Source of the DNA: Streptomyces turgidiscabies Car8
GTDB lineage: Bacteria > Actinomycetota > Actinomycetes > Streptomycetales > Streptomycetaceae
Length of the DNA stretch: 64,000 nt
Direction of reading: 5' to 3'
Assembly: GCF_000331005.1 (NCBI RefSeq)
Contig: NZ_AEJB01000361.1
Span: 653,474 to 717,473, forward strand
Each line of letters begins with the position of its first letter. The stretch's first letter is position 1. Both the position numbers and the translations under genes were made by a program. The notes below the pieces were generated by a model. The model did not search any database, had not been told where the DNA came from, and saw nothing but the letters and a program-made list of their open reading frames with translations. This document shows, in pieces, positions 47,561-56,125 of this stretch.

Positions 47561-47686
47561 ATGAAGTTCATCTCGACCAAGTCGTTCATGCCGTTCGTCT
47601 ACTACCGCGTAGCCCTCGGCATCGTGATCATCGCGCTGGTCGCGACGGGCGCCCTGAGCCCGCACGCGGCCGAGTCGTCGAACTGA
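47561..47686 (+). pseudogene. uppP: 3' fragment of uppP (undecaprenyl-diphosphatase); likely att site
   Basis: From 47561 the frame reads MKFISTKSFMPFVYYRVALG then IVIIALVATGALSPHAAE and stops at 47684-47686. This matches the last two-helix segment of undecaprenyl-diphosphate phosphatase (BacA/UppP). The rest of the gene is not in the window. Its position directly after the integrase suggests integration into the 3' end of uppP, with the integrase side carrying this copy of the gene end. Confidence 0.8.
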
Positions 47687-47806
47687 CACCCCGACGAGCT
47701 GCGCCCGACGACCGCGGCGGACGATCTTCCGACCGTGACCAACCGCATACCCGACGAGTAGCCAGTTGGTAGCGCAGTGTCAGTCCTTGCCCCTACGCTG
47801 GTGCGC

Positions 47807-47986
47807 ATGTCCCCCGATTCCCTGGCCCCTGGTTCCGTGCGGTCTGCCGCTGTGCTGAACGAACAGATCCGTGCGCTCTGGCTCCGCGCGGGCGGAACCC
47901 TCTCGGCCCAAGAGCGCGAGGAGTACGAGCTGTTGGTGGTCAAGTGGGCCGCGGCGATACGTGGCGAGATCATCGAGGCAGCCTGA
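47807..47986 (+). CDS. Small conserved protein of unknown function
   Basis: The 59-residue protein begins MSPDSLAPGSVRSAAVLNEQ and contains IRALWLRAGGTLSAQEREEY, a compact helical sequence found in Streptomyces small proteins. A -10-like TACGCT ends about 8 bases before the ATG and no RBS is seen, so the mRNA may be leaderless. The function is unknown. Confidence 0.6.
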   Translation: MSPDSLAPGSVRSAAVLNEQIRALWLRAGGTLSAQEREEYELLVVKWAAAIRGEIIEAA

Positions 47987-48082
47987 CCGCGAGGTCCCCG
48001 CAAGCGAGCAGGGCGCTCACCGGCGCCCCGCACGGCGGATCTCCTACGTCCCCTCCCCCACCCCTCCTTCTGCCACGCAGCG

Positions 48083-48826
48083 TCACCGCCCGCCCGACAC
48101 CCGCAGCACCGCGCCCGTCGTGTAGGAGGCCTCCGGGGACATCAACCAGGCGATGGCAGCCGCGACTTCCCCGGCCAGCCCCGGCCGACGGAGCGGAATC
48201 GCCGGGGCCGCCCGTTCCGCCCGGCCCGGGTCGCCCATCGTCGCGTGCATCTCGGTGTCGATGATGCCCGGGGCCACCGCGTTGACGCGGATGCCGTCCG
48301 GGCCGAGTTCCTTAGCCAGGCCCACGGTGAGCGCGTCGATCGCCGCCTTGGTCGCCGCGTAGTGCACGTAGTCGCCGGGGCCGCCGAGCGTGGCCGCCGC
48401 TGAGGACACGTTCACGATGACGCCGGTTCCGCGCGCCGTCATGGAACGCGCGGCCCGGCGCGAACACAGCAGCGTCCCCAGCAGGTTGACCTCCACGACG
48501 CGCCGCAGATCGCCGGGGTCGGTGTCGGCGAGTCTGCCCAGCGGCCCGGTCACGCCGGCGTTGTTCACCAGCCCCGTGACCGGCCCGAGCCGCTCCTCCA
48601 CCGTGTCGAACAGCCGGTCCACCTCCGCCTCGACCGAGGTGTCCACCTGAACGGTCACACACCGGCCCCCGGCCTCCCGCACCCCCGCCGCGACCGACTC
48701 GGCGGCCCGGCCGTCCCGCACGTATCCCACCGCGACGTCATGACCGTCCGCCGCGAGCCGCAGACAAACCGCGGCACCGATCCCCCGACTGCCCCCGGTG
48801 ACCACCGTGACCGACGACCCGCTCAT
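48083..48826 (-). CDS. SDR-family oxidoreductase (FabG-like)
   Basis: The 247-residue classical SDR has the cofactor motif VTGGSRGIG near the N-terminus, LVNNAGVTG, the catalytic Ser in IVNVSSAAAT and the Tyr-x-x-x-Lys in YVHYAATKAAI. It ends SYTTGAVLRVSGGR as FabG-type reductases do. The ATG at 48826 has GGAGG 7 bases upstream. It reduces or oxidises a carbonyl/alcohol with NADP(H); the substrate is unknown. It is monocistronic. Confidence 0.9.
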   Translation of the reverse strand: MSGSSVTVVTGGSRGIGAAVCLRLAADGHDVAVGYVRDGRAAESVAAGVREAGGRCVTVQVDTSVEAEVDRLFDTVEERLGPVTGLVNNAGVTGPLGRLADTDPGDLRRVVEVNLLGTLLCSRRAARSMTARGTGVIVNVSSAAATLGGPGDYVHYAATKAAIDALTVGLAKELGPDGIRVNAVAPGIIDTEMHATMGDPGRAERAAPAIPLRRPGLAGEVAAAIAWLMSPEASYTTGAVLRVSGGR

Positions 48827-49121
48827 GGACGTACCTCCGTACGCATCGTTCCGCACCCGACCTTCGACGTCGCCCAGGGTCGCAGGTGCGCGGGCACGTC
48901 CGCGGCGGGCGGATACGGCACCTCCACCGGCAACAACCCGGCCGCACGGACCAGTCACCTCTCCGCACGCGCCCGTGAACGTCGGCGGCCGACGGCGGCA
49001 CGTCCACGGGTGAGGGACACCCTTGCGGAAGTCGGTGTACCGCCGATTTCCACATGACCCTATGATCACTCCGCCCCAGCGTCCGCCGCGGCCACGCACG
49101 CCTCCGAGACAGGCCTAGCCG

Positions 49122-49724
49122 ATGACGAGTGTCACCGGCAGAACTCCCTGGGTCCTTGCCCGTTCCGCGCAGGCGGCGACAGGGGTGGCCGCCCTGGCGG
49201 ACGTGTTCCGCGCGGTTGCGGTCCGGGATCTCCACCTGCACGACACGGGCGCGACCGACCACAAGGCGGCCTTCGCATCCATGGTCTTCCTCTATGCGAT
49301 GACTCTCGCGATCGTGCTGTTCCTCGTGTGGCTCGCCCGGTCCCGGCGCAACGCCCAGCAGTTGTCCCCCCTGGCCTCGGTCCCGAGCCCTGGCTGGACC
49401 ATAGGTGCGTGGTTCATACCGGTGGTCAACCTCTTCGTCCCGCGCCGGCTCGTCCTCGACATCGGGCGCGCAAGCTCCGGATCATGGGAGCAGAGGCGCG
49501 GCACCACACTGGTGAACCTGTGGTGGGCCGCCTGGGTTTCCCACACGTTGATGCTCGTGGTGGCGGCCCAGGTGGCCCCGGGGTCGATCGCCCTCGTCGT
49601 GGCGGCGGAGGCGCTCATGATCGCGGCGGCCGTGCTGCTGGGCCTCGTCATCGAGCGCGTCACGGCGATACAGAGCTCCGCGCCGCGCGCCACCATGCCT
49701 GCGGCACCGCTCGCACAGGCCTGA
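49122..49724 (+). CDS. DUF4328 membrane protein
   Basis: The 200-residue protein has about four membrane helices and the DUF4328 signature PGWTIGAWFIPVVNLFVPRR then LVLDIGRASSGSW. These are common uncharacterised actinomycete membrane proteins. No operon partner is evident; the Mrr-TerD gene follows after 206 bases. Confidence 0.85.
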   Translation: MTSVTGRTPWVLARSAQAATGVAALADVFRAVAVRDLHLHDTGATDHKAAFASMVFLYAMTLAIVLFLVWLARSRRNAQQLSPLASVPSPGWTIGAWFIPVVNLFVPRRLVLDIGRASSGSWEQRRGTTLVNLWWAAWVSHTLMLVVAAQVAPGSIALVVAAEALMIAAAVLLGLVIERVTAIQSSAPRATMPAAPLAQA

Positions 49725-49930
49725 ACCAGGGCTGTGCGGGCCCTGCTCACCGGCACGAACCTGGTTACCCTCCAGTCACGTTGACCTGCCGCGATGACCT
49801 GAACAGGCTCCCTTTGACGAGTGGATATGCGAGACGGTGATTGCTGGGTAGAGTCGTCTGGTTACAACTGGTTGCGGGGACAACCAAAGCACCTTTCGGC
49901 TGCCCCCGTCCTGGGGAGGGCCTGCAGCAC

Positions 49931-51991
49931 ATGAGTCGTCGCTCTACTGGTTCCGTCGGCGTCTGGGCCGAGATGCAGCGGCAGCAACAGCGGCAGCTGG
50001 AAGCCGAAGCCCGCCGTCGGAGACAGCACGAACAGGAAACGCGGGCCTACCAGCGGCGAGCCGCTCAGGGTCACCGCGAATACCGACAGGCAGAGGCTCT
50101 GCGCCGCACCGGGGAACTGGACGCGCAGGTCGCGTCGTTGCAGGGTCTGCTCGCCTCGGGTTGCCGGGCTCCGGCCTTCAGGGCTGTCTCTCTCATGCGA
50201 GCCGAGGATGTTCAGCCCTTCGCTCCAGGGTCGTTGGCGCAGCCCGTACCCATGCCGGATTTCAGTCACTACCAGACGCAGAGCGGCTGGACCGCGAGTC
50301 GCAGGGCCCAGGCGCAGGCCGAAGCACGAGCGCGCTTCGACCGTGACTGGCAGGCCGCCCAGGCCGCGGAGGCTCAGCGGCAGCGACAACTGGCGTCGTA
50401 TCAGCGGGAGTACCAGCAGTCGGTCGACGTCCAACTCGCCGATGTGCGGCGGCACAACGCCGGCATCGGCGCGATAAGCGACGGTGTGAGGCGCCAGGAT
50501 CCCGATTCCGTGATCGAGTACTTCTCCGCCGCCCTCTACGCCTCGTCGGCGTGGCCGGAAGGCTTCCCACGTCAGGTGGCAGCCGCCTACGACCCGGCCG
50601 CACGGCAACTGGTGCTCGACTGGGAGTTGCCTGCGTACAGCATCGTGCCTGAGACCAAGGCCGTTCGCTACATGTCCAGCGTCGACCAGGACAAGGAGAC
50701 CCCTCGCCCAGTTGGTCAGCGCCGTGCTCTGTACAGCGAGGTTCTGGCCCAGTGCATGCTGCTCGTTCTGCACGAGTTGTTCGGCGCGGATGAGCTGGGT
50801 GCGCTCGAGTCAGTGGCATTGAACGGGTTCGTCGACGGACACGACCCCACGACGGGCCGACCCGGCCAGATCTTCCTCGCGACGGTCATGGCCTCGCGCT
50901 CCTCGTTCCGCGATCTTCACCTGGCGCAGGTCGACGCGATCAGCTGCCTGGCTGACGCACTCCGCGGACAGCTCTCGGCTCGACCGGACCAACTCGTGGC
51001 AGTTCGGCCGAGCAGGCGGCCGCAGGATGTCGGGAACCGAGTTGTCGCCCACGGCAGCGACGAGGACCCGGATCTGTTCACCATGGACCCGATCGTCTTC
51101 GAGGATCTCGTCGCCGGTCTCTTCCGGGCCATGGGAATGCAGGCGGTGACCACCCAGCGTTCCAACGACGGCGGTGTGGACGTCGACGCACTGGATCCGA
51201 CGCCCATCCGCGGCGGCAAAATCGTCGTGCAGGTGAAGCGTTATCGCAACACGGTCCCGCCCACCGCTGTACGCGACCTGTACGGAACAGTGCAGGACGC
51301 CGGTGCCAACAAGGGTGTTCTCGTGACGACTTCGGGGTTCGGCCCCGGATCACACACCTTCGCCAACGGCAAGCCGCTGGAACTCGTCTCGGGCCCCGAA
51401 CTCGTGGACCTGCTCCACCGTCATGGACTGCGTGGGCGGCTCGGTGAGGGCGGCCGGCAGGTCCCGGCCCAGCCGACGCCCTCGGTGCCGGCTCCTCGAC
51501 TCCCGGACGACTACAACGTGCTGGGCATGTCGTGGACCGGAAACGTCGCCCTGGACGTGTGTGCTCTCGTCTGCCGTGGCAACCGCGTTCTCAGTGACGA
51601 GCACTTCGTCTTCTTCAACAACACTCAGACGCCTGACGGCTCGGTGCGTGCTCTCCCGGCCGCCGCACCCGACAAGGCCGCGATCTGCGTCTCCTTCGAC
51701 GGATTGCCCGAGGAGGCCGACCGGTTCGTGCTCGTCGCGGCCATCGACCCGGAGGTCAACCCGGACGCCGACCTCTCCGGTTTCACGGACGCCTGCATCC
51801 GCCTGCTCGACCCGGGGCTGAACGAGCTGGGTCAGCTTGAGGTCTCCGACGGCCGGCCACGCGAAACCGCCCTGGTACTCGGTTCCTTCCGCCGAAGGTC
51901 CACCGGAGACTGGGACTTCGTCCTGGGCGGCAAGGGCTACACGGGCGGCCTGGAGGAGCTGGTGCAGGATTTCGGCATCGAGGTGGAGTAG
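49931..51991 (+). CDS. Mrr-type nuclease-TerD fusion protein
   Basis: The 686-residue protein has an N-terminal Gln/Arg-rich coiled coil (AEMQRQQQRQLEAEARRRRQ), a central unassigned domain (about 190-370) and an Mrr_cat restriction-endonuclease fold (about 385-505). The nuclease fold shows PIVFEDLVAGLFRAMGMQAV, catalytic NDGGVDVDALD, and IVVQVKRYRN (Asp...Gln-x-Lys). A TerD/tellurite-stress domain follows (about 530-686: VLGMSWTGNVALDVCALV, FFNNTQTPDGSV). The ATG follows GGGGAGGG at normal spacing. Mrr domains cleave modified or foreign DNA and TerD domains bind Ca2+ in stress and phage-response systems. The fusion suggests a signal-gated nuclease in defence. Confidence 0.85.
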   Translation: MSRRSTGSVGVWAEMQRQQQRQLEAEARRRRQHEQETRAYQRRAAQGHREYRQAEALRRTGELDAQVASLQGLLASGCRAPAFRAVSLMRAEDVQPFAPGSLAQPVPMPDFSHYQTQSGWTASRRAQAQAEARARFDRDWQAAQAAEAQRQRQLASYQREYQQSVDVQLADVRRHNAGIGAISDGVRRQDPDSVIEYFSAALYASSAWPEGFPRQVAAAYDPAARQLVLDWELPAYSIVPETKAVRYMSSVDQDKETPRPVGQRRALYSEVLAQCMLLVLHELFGADELGALESVALNGFVDGHDPTTGRPGQIFLATVMASRSSFRDLHLAQVDAISCLADALRGQLSARPDQLVAVRPSRRPQDVGNRVVAHGSDEDPDLFTMDPIVFEDLVAGLFRAMGMQAVTTQRSNDGGVDVDALDPTPIRGGKIVVQVKRYRNTVPPTAVRDLYGTVQDAGANKGVLVTTSGFGPGSHTFANGKPLELVSGPELVDLLHRHGLRGRLGEGGRQVPAQPTPSVPAPRLPDDYNVLGMSWTGNVALDVCALVCRGNRVLSDEHFVFFNNTQTPDGSVRALPAAAPDKAAICVSFDGLPEEADRFVLVAAIDPEVNPDADLSGFTDACIRLLDPGLNELGQLEVSDGRPRETALVLGSFRRRSTGDWDFVLGGKGYTGGLEELVQDFGIEVE

Positions 51992-52107
51992 ATCGGTTTA
52001 CGGTTCCGCTGCTGCGCGGGTCGGGTCGTCGTTGCGGGCCTCGGCACATGTCGGACCGTCTTGGCCGGCAGACACCTCAGGAGCCCGATTTCGAAGGAGC
52101 GACGCCC

Positions 52108-52518
52108 ATGAGACTGGTCCCCGACCCCGGATCCGGCGAAGTGGACGTCTCCGCGTCGGCAGAGGAACTGATGCGGCTGGCGAACGCCGTAGCGCTCGGC
52201 GAGGGAGTGGTCAGTGCCACGTCTTCACCAGGCAGCGACACTCTGACCGGGATCAGGATCAACAGGACTTCCGGCCCCGGTGCCTTCATCCACCAGGATG
52301 CCGAGCGCCGGATCCTGGTGATCAGCGGTGACTCGGCAAGCAGGGAAGCACTCGCGGAGAACCTGCAGAGCATGGCTACTGCCGAGGACGGCGGCCACCT
52401 CCACATCGATTACTTCCCCGGGCACGACTACCTCGCCGAAGGATCAGTTCCCTTGGTGGTCAACAGCCCGCACGGGGGCATGCCGACCGGGCGAGTGGTC
52501 GGTCGGCCGCTGGGCTGA
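52108..52518 (+). CDS. Imm32-like immunity-type protein
   Basis: The 136-residue protein contains HLHIDYFPGHDYLAEGSVPL, the hallmark of the Imm32 family seen in polymorphic-toxin immunity loci, and a preceding strand-rich region (RINRTSGPGAFIHQ). AAGGAG lies 8 bases before the ATG. No toxin gene is next to it, so it may be an orphan immunity protein or serve another role. Confidence 0.6.
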   Translation: MRLVPDPGSGEVDVSASAEELMRLANAVALGEGVVSATSSPGSDTLTGIRINRTSGPGAFIHQDAERRILVISGDSASREALAENLQSMATAEDGGHLHIDYFPGHDYLAEGSVPLVVNSPHGGMPTGRVVGRPLG

Positions 52519-52634
52519 GCGATCATGCGCAGCCGAGCGAGAAAGCGTCCCGCACCAGACACCCCTCTGACAGCACCCAGCCCTGCCTATCGGCGATCTT
52601 TGGCGTGGTCCATCGGCCGTATGGTGCGCTTGTG

Positions 52635-53039
52635 TCACAGGCCTGCCAGGGTGAGAAGCTGGTGCATGTGTCGGAGTGGCAGATTGGGATTGGCAGCTGC
52701 TGCGGCAGCGACCGACTCCGATGAGTCGGCCAGCAGCTCCGTGAGGTCGTGGGTCGGAAGCCGGGAATGGGTCACGATCGCGCGGCGCACGCTTTCATCG
52801 GGATCGGCGGCCAGGCGACGGACGAGTTCCATCGGCAGGTTGGGGTCGCGCGGGGCCAGCTGCCGCATCCTCGGGTCGGGATCGGTGGCCAAGCGCCGAA
52901 GGACGGCCACCGGGAGGGGGAAGTCATCGGCCGGACGCCACCGATTCCCTTTCTCCGGGCGGTAGCCGCGATCGATGAGTTCGGCGGTGGCAGGGTCGAT
53001 CCGGTCACGGGCATGCAGAGCCATCGTCGACGACGGCAT
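52635..53039 (-). CDS. LRV/HEAT-like repeat protein
   Basis: The 134-residue protein is built of about three helical repeats with the pattern LxxLAxDPDxxVRxxxAxxPxLP (LRRLATDPDPRMRQLAPRDP, VRRLAADPDESVRRAIVTHS, TELLADSSESVAAAAAANPN). This is the leucine-rich-repeat-variant type used for protein binding. Related proteins are usually longer, so it may be a short member or a fragment. The start at 53039 is tentative. Confidence 0.6.
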   Translation of the reverse strand: MPSSTMALHARDRIDPATAELIDRGYRPEKGNRWRPADDFPLPVAVLRRLATDPDPRMRQLAPRDPNLPMELVRRLAADPDESVRRAIVTHSRLPTHDLTELLADSSESVAAAAAANPNLPLRHMHQLLTLAGL

Positions 53040-53072
53040 CAGTTCGTATCTCGACCATGGCCGGAGGAAGTT

Positions 53073-53285
53073 TTGTCCACCGTGGGCCTACCGCCCACCG
53101 ACCCGCACAGCGCTTCAGAACGCATCGATTGGGCCACCCGCGACTTGGTCTGCGCCTACGAACCACTGACCGTCAACAGTGTCCTGGGACCGACGACACA
53201 CTGGCCGCACGTCTTCGCCGTGATGAAGGCCCTGGCCGGCCGCTTCGGTGACGACGGCGTCCGCCTGGTCGTAGCGTTCGGCTGA
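53073..53285 (+). CDS. Small conserved protein of unknown function
   Basis: The 70-residue protein contains GLPPTDPHSASERIDWATRD then LTVNSVLGPTTHWPHVFAVM and ends GDDGVRLVVAFG. It looks like a conserved Streptomyces small protein. A TTG at 53073 lies 5 bases after GGAGG; a GTG at 53082 is the alternative. The function is unknown. Confidence 0.5.
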   Translation: MSTVGLPPTDPHSASERIDWATRDLVCAYEPLTVNSVLGPTTHWPHVFAVMKALAGRFGDDGVRLVVAFG

Positions 53286-53499
53286 GGACGTCAATCAAGC
53301 TCCGGACCCCTACTCCTGCTCAGTGGGCGCCCCCAACACACGCTCCGCAGCGCGGTGTTCAGGGTGGAGTGAACGCGGCTTGATGATCCATGACAAGGCG
53401 AGCTCACAGACCTTTTTCGAGGTGCGGGACAGTGACCACCGTGCAGGCCGGGCTGGCCGCGGCTGCCCTCCTGGCTACCGGACTGTCGATGGGGAGTAG
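53286..53499. other. Gap with a possible LysR-type gene remnant
   Basis: In the plus strand, SFFEVRD (around 53410-53430) and, one frame over, VTTVQAGLAA (around 53430-53460) together resemble the effector-domain motif of LysR regulators interrupted by a frameshift. Nothing else of that gene is visible. The evidence is weak. Confidence 0.25.
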
Positions 53500-54489
53500 T
53501 CAGCCTTTGTCCGCCCAGGAGCCTTCTGAGGCGGGGACGCGATCCGCTGCCGCCTGTACGGCGGGGATCAGGTCCGCGATCCGTTCGAGCTGGTCGCGCT
53601 GGGAGTCCAGGTCCAGGGCGCCGAGGCGCGCGACAACGTGGCGAGCGCCGGCGGCGACGTACTGTCCAAGGCTCTCGAGCACTTGGTCGGCGGAGCCGGT
53701 GACCACCGCCTGTATCTTCTCCAGCTCCTCAAGTGGCATGCCGTACACAGCCCGCGCGTAGTGATCCAGTGCCCGACGGCCGCTGTCGATGTCGTCGTCG
53801 ATCCGTACCGACACGAATAGTGCGGGGGTGATGTCCCCGGCCGCACGTCCGGCCGCGGTCGCCGCTGCGCGGACATCGCGGAGGCCTGACGTGTAGTCCG
53901 CGGGGTCGGGGGGATAGGGCAGCCACCCGTCGTACATCCGACCCGTGCGGGCCAATGCTGCGGGGGTCGCGCCGGCGAGCCAGACAGGCGGGCCGCCGGC
54001 TCGGGACGGGCTGATCGTGGGCGAGATGTCATCGAAATAAAGGATCTCGCCGTGGAAGGAGTCGGCGCCGTCCCACAGGGCCCGCCACAGCGCGACGGTT
54101 TCGTCCAGGCGGGCGAAGCGTCTTTCCCACGGCACCTCGGACAGCGTGTAGAGGGGCCGTCCGAAGCGACCGGGGAAGCCGGCTCCGACAGTCACGGCGA
54201 GCCGGCCACCGGACAGCAGGTCGATCGACGCCAGTGATTGCGCGGCCTGAATCGGACGGCGCAGGAACGGCATCAGCGCGGCCGTCCCCAGCGTCACGGT
54301 CTCGGTCGCCGGGGCGAGCGCCGCCAGCATCGTGAGGGCTTCGATGCGCGGGCTGATCAGGGAGTCGTTGACGAAGAGGGAGGAGAAGCCCAGGCGTTCG
54401 GCCTGGCGTCCGAGGGCGACCAGCTCGCGAGGGTCGTCGGCCGCGCCCCACTGGGCGGTTCCGGTCGGAAGCAGTACACCGATGTTCAT
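53500..54489 (-). CDS. LLM-class F420-dependent oxidoreductase
   Basis: The 329-residue luciferase-like (TIM barrel) enzyme starts MNIGVLLPTGTAQWGAADDP and contains TETVTLGTAALMPFLRRPIQ, then LSGGRLAVTVGAGFPGRFGR and GGPPVWLAGATPAALARTGR. These are usual positions of F420/FMN binding. Actinomycete members mostly use F420. The start is set at the ATG matching the family opening; a longer frame to 54525 adds 12 unlikely residues. It is divergent from the XRE/MmyB regulator, which probably controls it. Confidence 0.88.
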   Translation of the reverse strand: MNIGVLLPTGTAQWGAADDPRELVALGRQAERLGFSSLFVNDSLISPRIEALTMLAALAPATETVTLGTAALMPFLRRPIQAAQSLASIDLLSGGRLAVTVGAGFPGRFGRPLYTLSEVPWERRFARLDETVALWRALWDGADSFHGEILYFDDISPTISPSRAGGPPVWLAGATPAALARTGRMYDGWLPYPPDPADYTSGLRDVRAAATAAGRAAGDITPALFVSVRIDDDIDSGRRALDHYARAVYGMPLEELEKIQAVVTGSADQVLESLGQYVAAGARHVVARLGALDLDSQRDQLERIADLIPAVQAAADRVPASEGSWADKG

Positions 54490-54524
54490 GCCGCCGATGT
54501 TCGCGGCCGGTTCGGGCGGCGACA

Positions 54525-54540
54525 ATTCCCTGCGGGGAAT
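54525..54540. promoter_or_regulatory. Inverted repeat operator candidate in divergent promoter
   Basis: ATTCCCTGCGGGGAAT is a perfect 6+4+6 inverted repeat midway between the LLM oxidoreductase start (54489) and the XRE regulator start (54576). It fits a dimeric repressor site controlling both genes. Confidence 0.5.
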
Positions 54541-54575
54541 GGCGTGGTACCCGCCCTGGCCGTTAGAACAGGCCC

Positions 54576-55355
54576 GTGGACTTCCCTCGTGCGCTTCGCG
54601 AACGTCGTACCCGCAGTCAGTTCAGCCAGCTCGACCTGGCGCTGCGGGCGGGCACCACTCAGCGACATCTCAGCTTCATCGAATCCGGCAGGTCCGTCCC
54701 CGGCCGGAACATGGTCGTGCGCCTGGCCGAGTCGCTGGAGCTTCCGCTTCGGGAGCGCAACGAACTGCTGCTGGCCGCCGGGTACGCGCCGGCCTACCCA
54801 GAGAGTTCACTGGACGACCCGGTGCTGGCTCCCGTACGTACCGCGATCCATCACATTCTGCGCGGGCATCTGCCGTACCCCGCGCTGGTCGTGGACCGAG
54901 CCGGTGACCTGATCGCCGCGAACACCGCATTCGACCTCATCACCGAGGGTGCGGCCGCTGAACTCGTAGGCCCGGGCACGAACGTCTACCGCCTTGCGCT
55001 GCATCCCGACGGCATGGCTCCCCGTATCCGCAACCTCGCCGAATGGGCGCGCCACATCCTGGCACGCCTCGGCCACTTGGACGAGTTGCGCGCCGAACTC
55101 ACCCGGTACGTACCCGAGTTGGAGCCGTCTGCCGGGCAACTCGGTTTCGCGGTTCCGCTCCGTCTGCGGTCCTCCTACGGGGAACTGCACCTGATGACGA
55201 CTGTGACGACCTTCGCCACCGCCGTTGACGTCACACTTGCCGAGTTGAAGCTGGAGGCCTTCCTGCCCGCCGACGCGGCGACGGCCGAGGCTCTCCTGAC
55301 AGCCGCCGGGCCAATGACCTTCACCGGTGCGGTTCAGGTCCCCGGGAACACGTAG
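54576..55355 (+). CDS. XRE-family regulator with MmyB-like ligand domain
   Basis: The 259-residue protein has an N-terminal helix-turn-helix (RTRSQFSQLDLALRAGTTQR, HLSFIESGRSVPGRNMVVRL) followed by the MmyB-type PAS-like ligand-binding domain (PYPALVVDRAGDLIAANTAF, LAEWARHILARLGHLDELRA, LRSSYGELHLMTTVTTFATA). Members of this group repress a divergently encoded oxidoreductase and respond to a small hydrophobic ligand. The GTG start follows weak RBS sequence. Confidence 0.9.
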   Translation: MDFPRALRERRTRSQFSQLDLALRAGTTQRHLSFIESGRSVPGRNMVVRLAESLELPLRERNELLLAAGYAPAYPESSLDDPVLAPVRTAIHHILRGHLPYPALVVDRAGDLIAANTAFDLITEGAAAELVGPGTNVYRLALHPDGMAPRIRNLAEWARHILARLGHLDELRAELTRYVPELEPSAGQLGFAVPLRLRSSYGELHLMTTVTTFATAVDVTLAELKLEAFLPADAATAEALLTAAGPMTFTGAVQVPGNT

Positions 55356-55402
55356 TCGGTCTTGATCCGGCCGTCGTCGTCGCGTCCACGCCTCCAGGTG
55401 AC

Positions 55403-56035
55403 CTACCGCAGCAGATGCGCCAGCGCGTCCGCCGCCATCGGATACGGCCGCTCCCGCGGCAACAGTGCGCTCGCCTCGTCCAGTTCACCGGCGCGTACGT
55501 GGGCGTGGATCTCGTGGGCCAGCGGTGTCACGTCCTCGATGCCAACGATCCACTCGTCGGCGTACCGGACGGTCGCCTCGCCCGCGAGCCCCAACTGGAG
55601 GGACCGGTGGGGCAGGGCGTTGAGGTACAGGTCGCGTTCCGGATCCCACTGGACGCGCGCGGGCGTCCGCTTCAACTGCCGCTTCCAGTCGGACCGGTCG
55701 CCGTGCGCCTCGGGCACATAGTGCGACAGACACGCGTGCCGCAGCGCCCACTCGAAGCCCTCCGAGCTGATCTCGACGGCCAGCACGGTCTCCTGCCCCT
55801 CCTTCAGGCCCCACCCGCAGCGGTACATCATCCACAGAAAGCTCGGCTTGATCCATGTCATCCGGTCCCGCTTCCACTCCCCCGGAAAGCGGCCCTCCCT
55901 GGCCGCCGGGAGTCCGATCTCCGGGCGGTAGGCCTGATAGACCGTCACCGTGGACGCCGTGTACCGGGCGCGTACGCGGAACTTGGGTTCCTGGGGATGC
56001 GGGAGGCCGGAAAGGCCGATTGTCTGATCGTTCAC
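55403..56035 (-). CDS. DUF4291 protein
   Basis: The 210-residue protein contains the DUF4291 core: RYTASTVTVYQAYRPEIGLP, then RMTWIKPSFLWMMYRCGWG and VRYADEWIVGIEDVT. The biochemical function is unknown; the family is widespread and has been grouped with ADP-ribosyltransferase-like folds. GTG 56035 is used as start; an ATG at 56065 is equally possible and neither has a strong RBS. It is divergent from the SnoaL-like gene. Confidence 0.85.
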   Translation of the reverse strand: MNDQTIGLSGLPHPQEPKFRVRARYTASTVTVYQAYRPEIGLPAAREGRFPGEWKRDRMTWIKPSFLWMMYRCGWGLKEGQETVLAVEISSEGFEWALRHACLSHYVPEAHGDRSDWKRQLKRTPARVQWDPERDLYLNALPHRSLQLGLAGEATVRYADEWIVGIEDVTPLAHEIHAHVRAGELDEASALLPRERPYPMAADALAHLLR

Positions 56036-56125
56036 GCGATCAGCTTCGGGGCTGGACGAGCCCATCGGCCACCGAATATCCGCGCCTCCCTTGGCTGCGC
56101 ACGCCCCGTGCCCAACACTGAGCCG

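Noticed and set aside
53388..53500. Secreted peptide starting MTRRAHRPFSRC
   Set aside because: The downstream part is antisense to the LLM oxidoreductase; the visible motif fits a frameshifted LysR remnant better.
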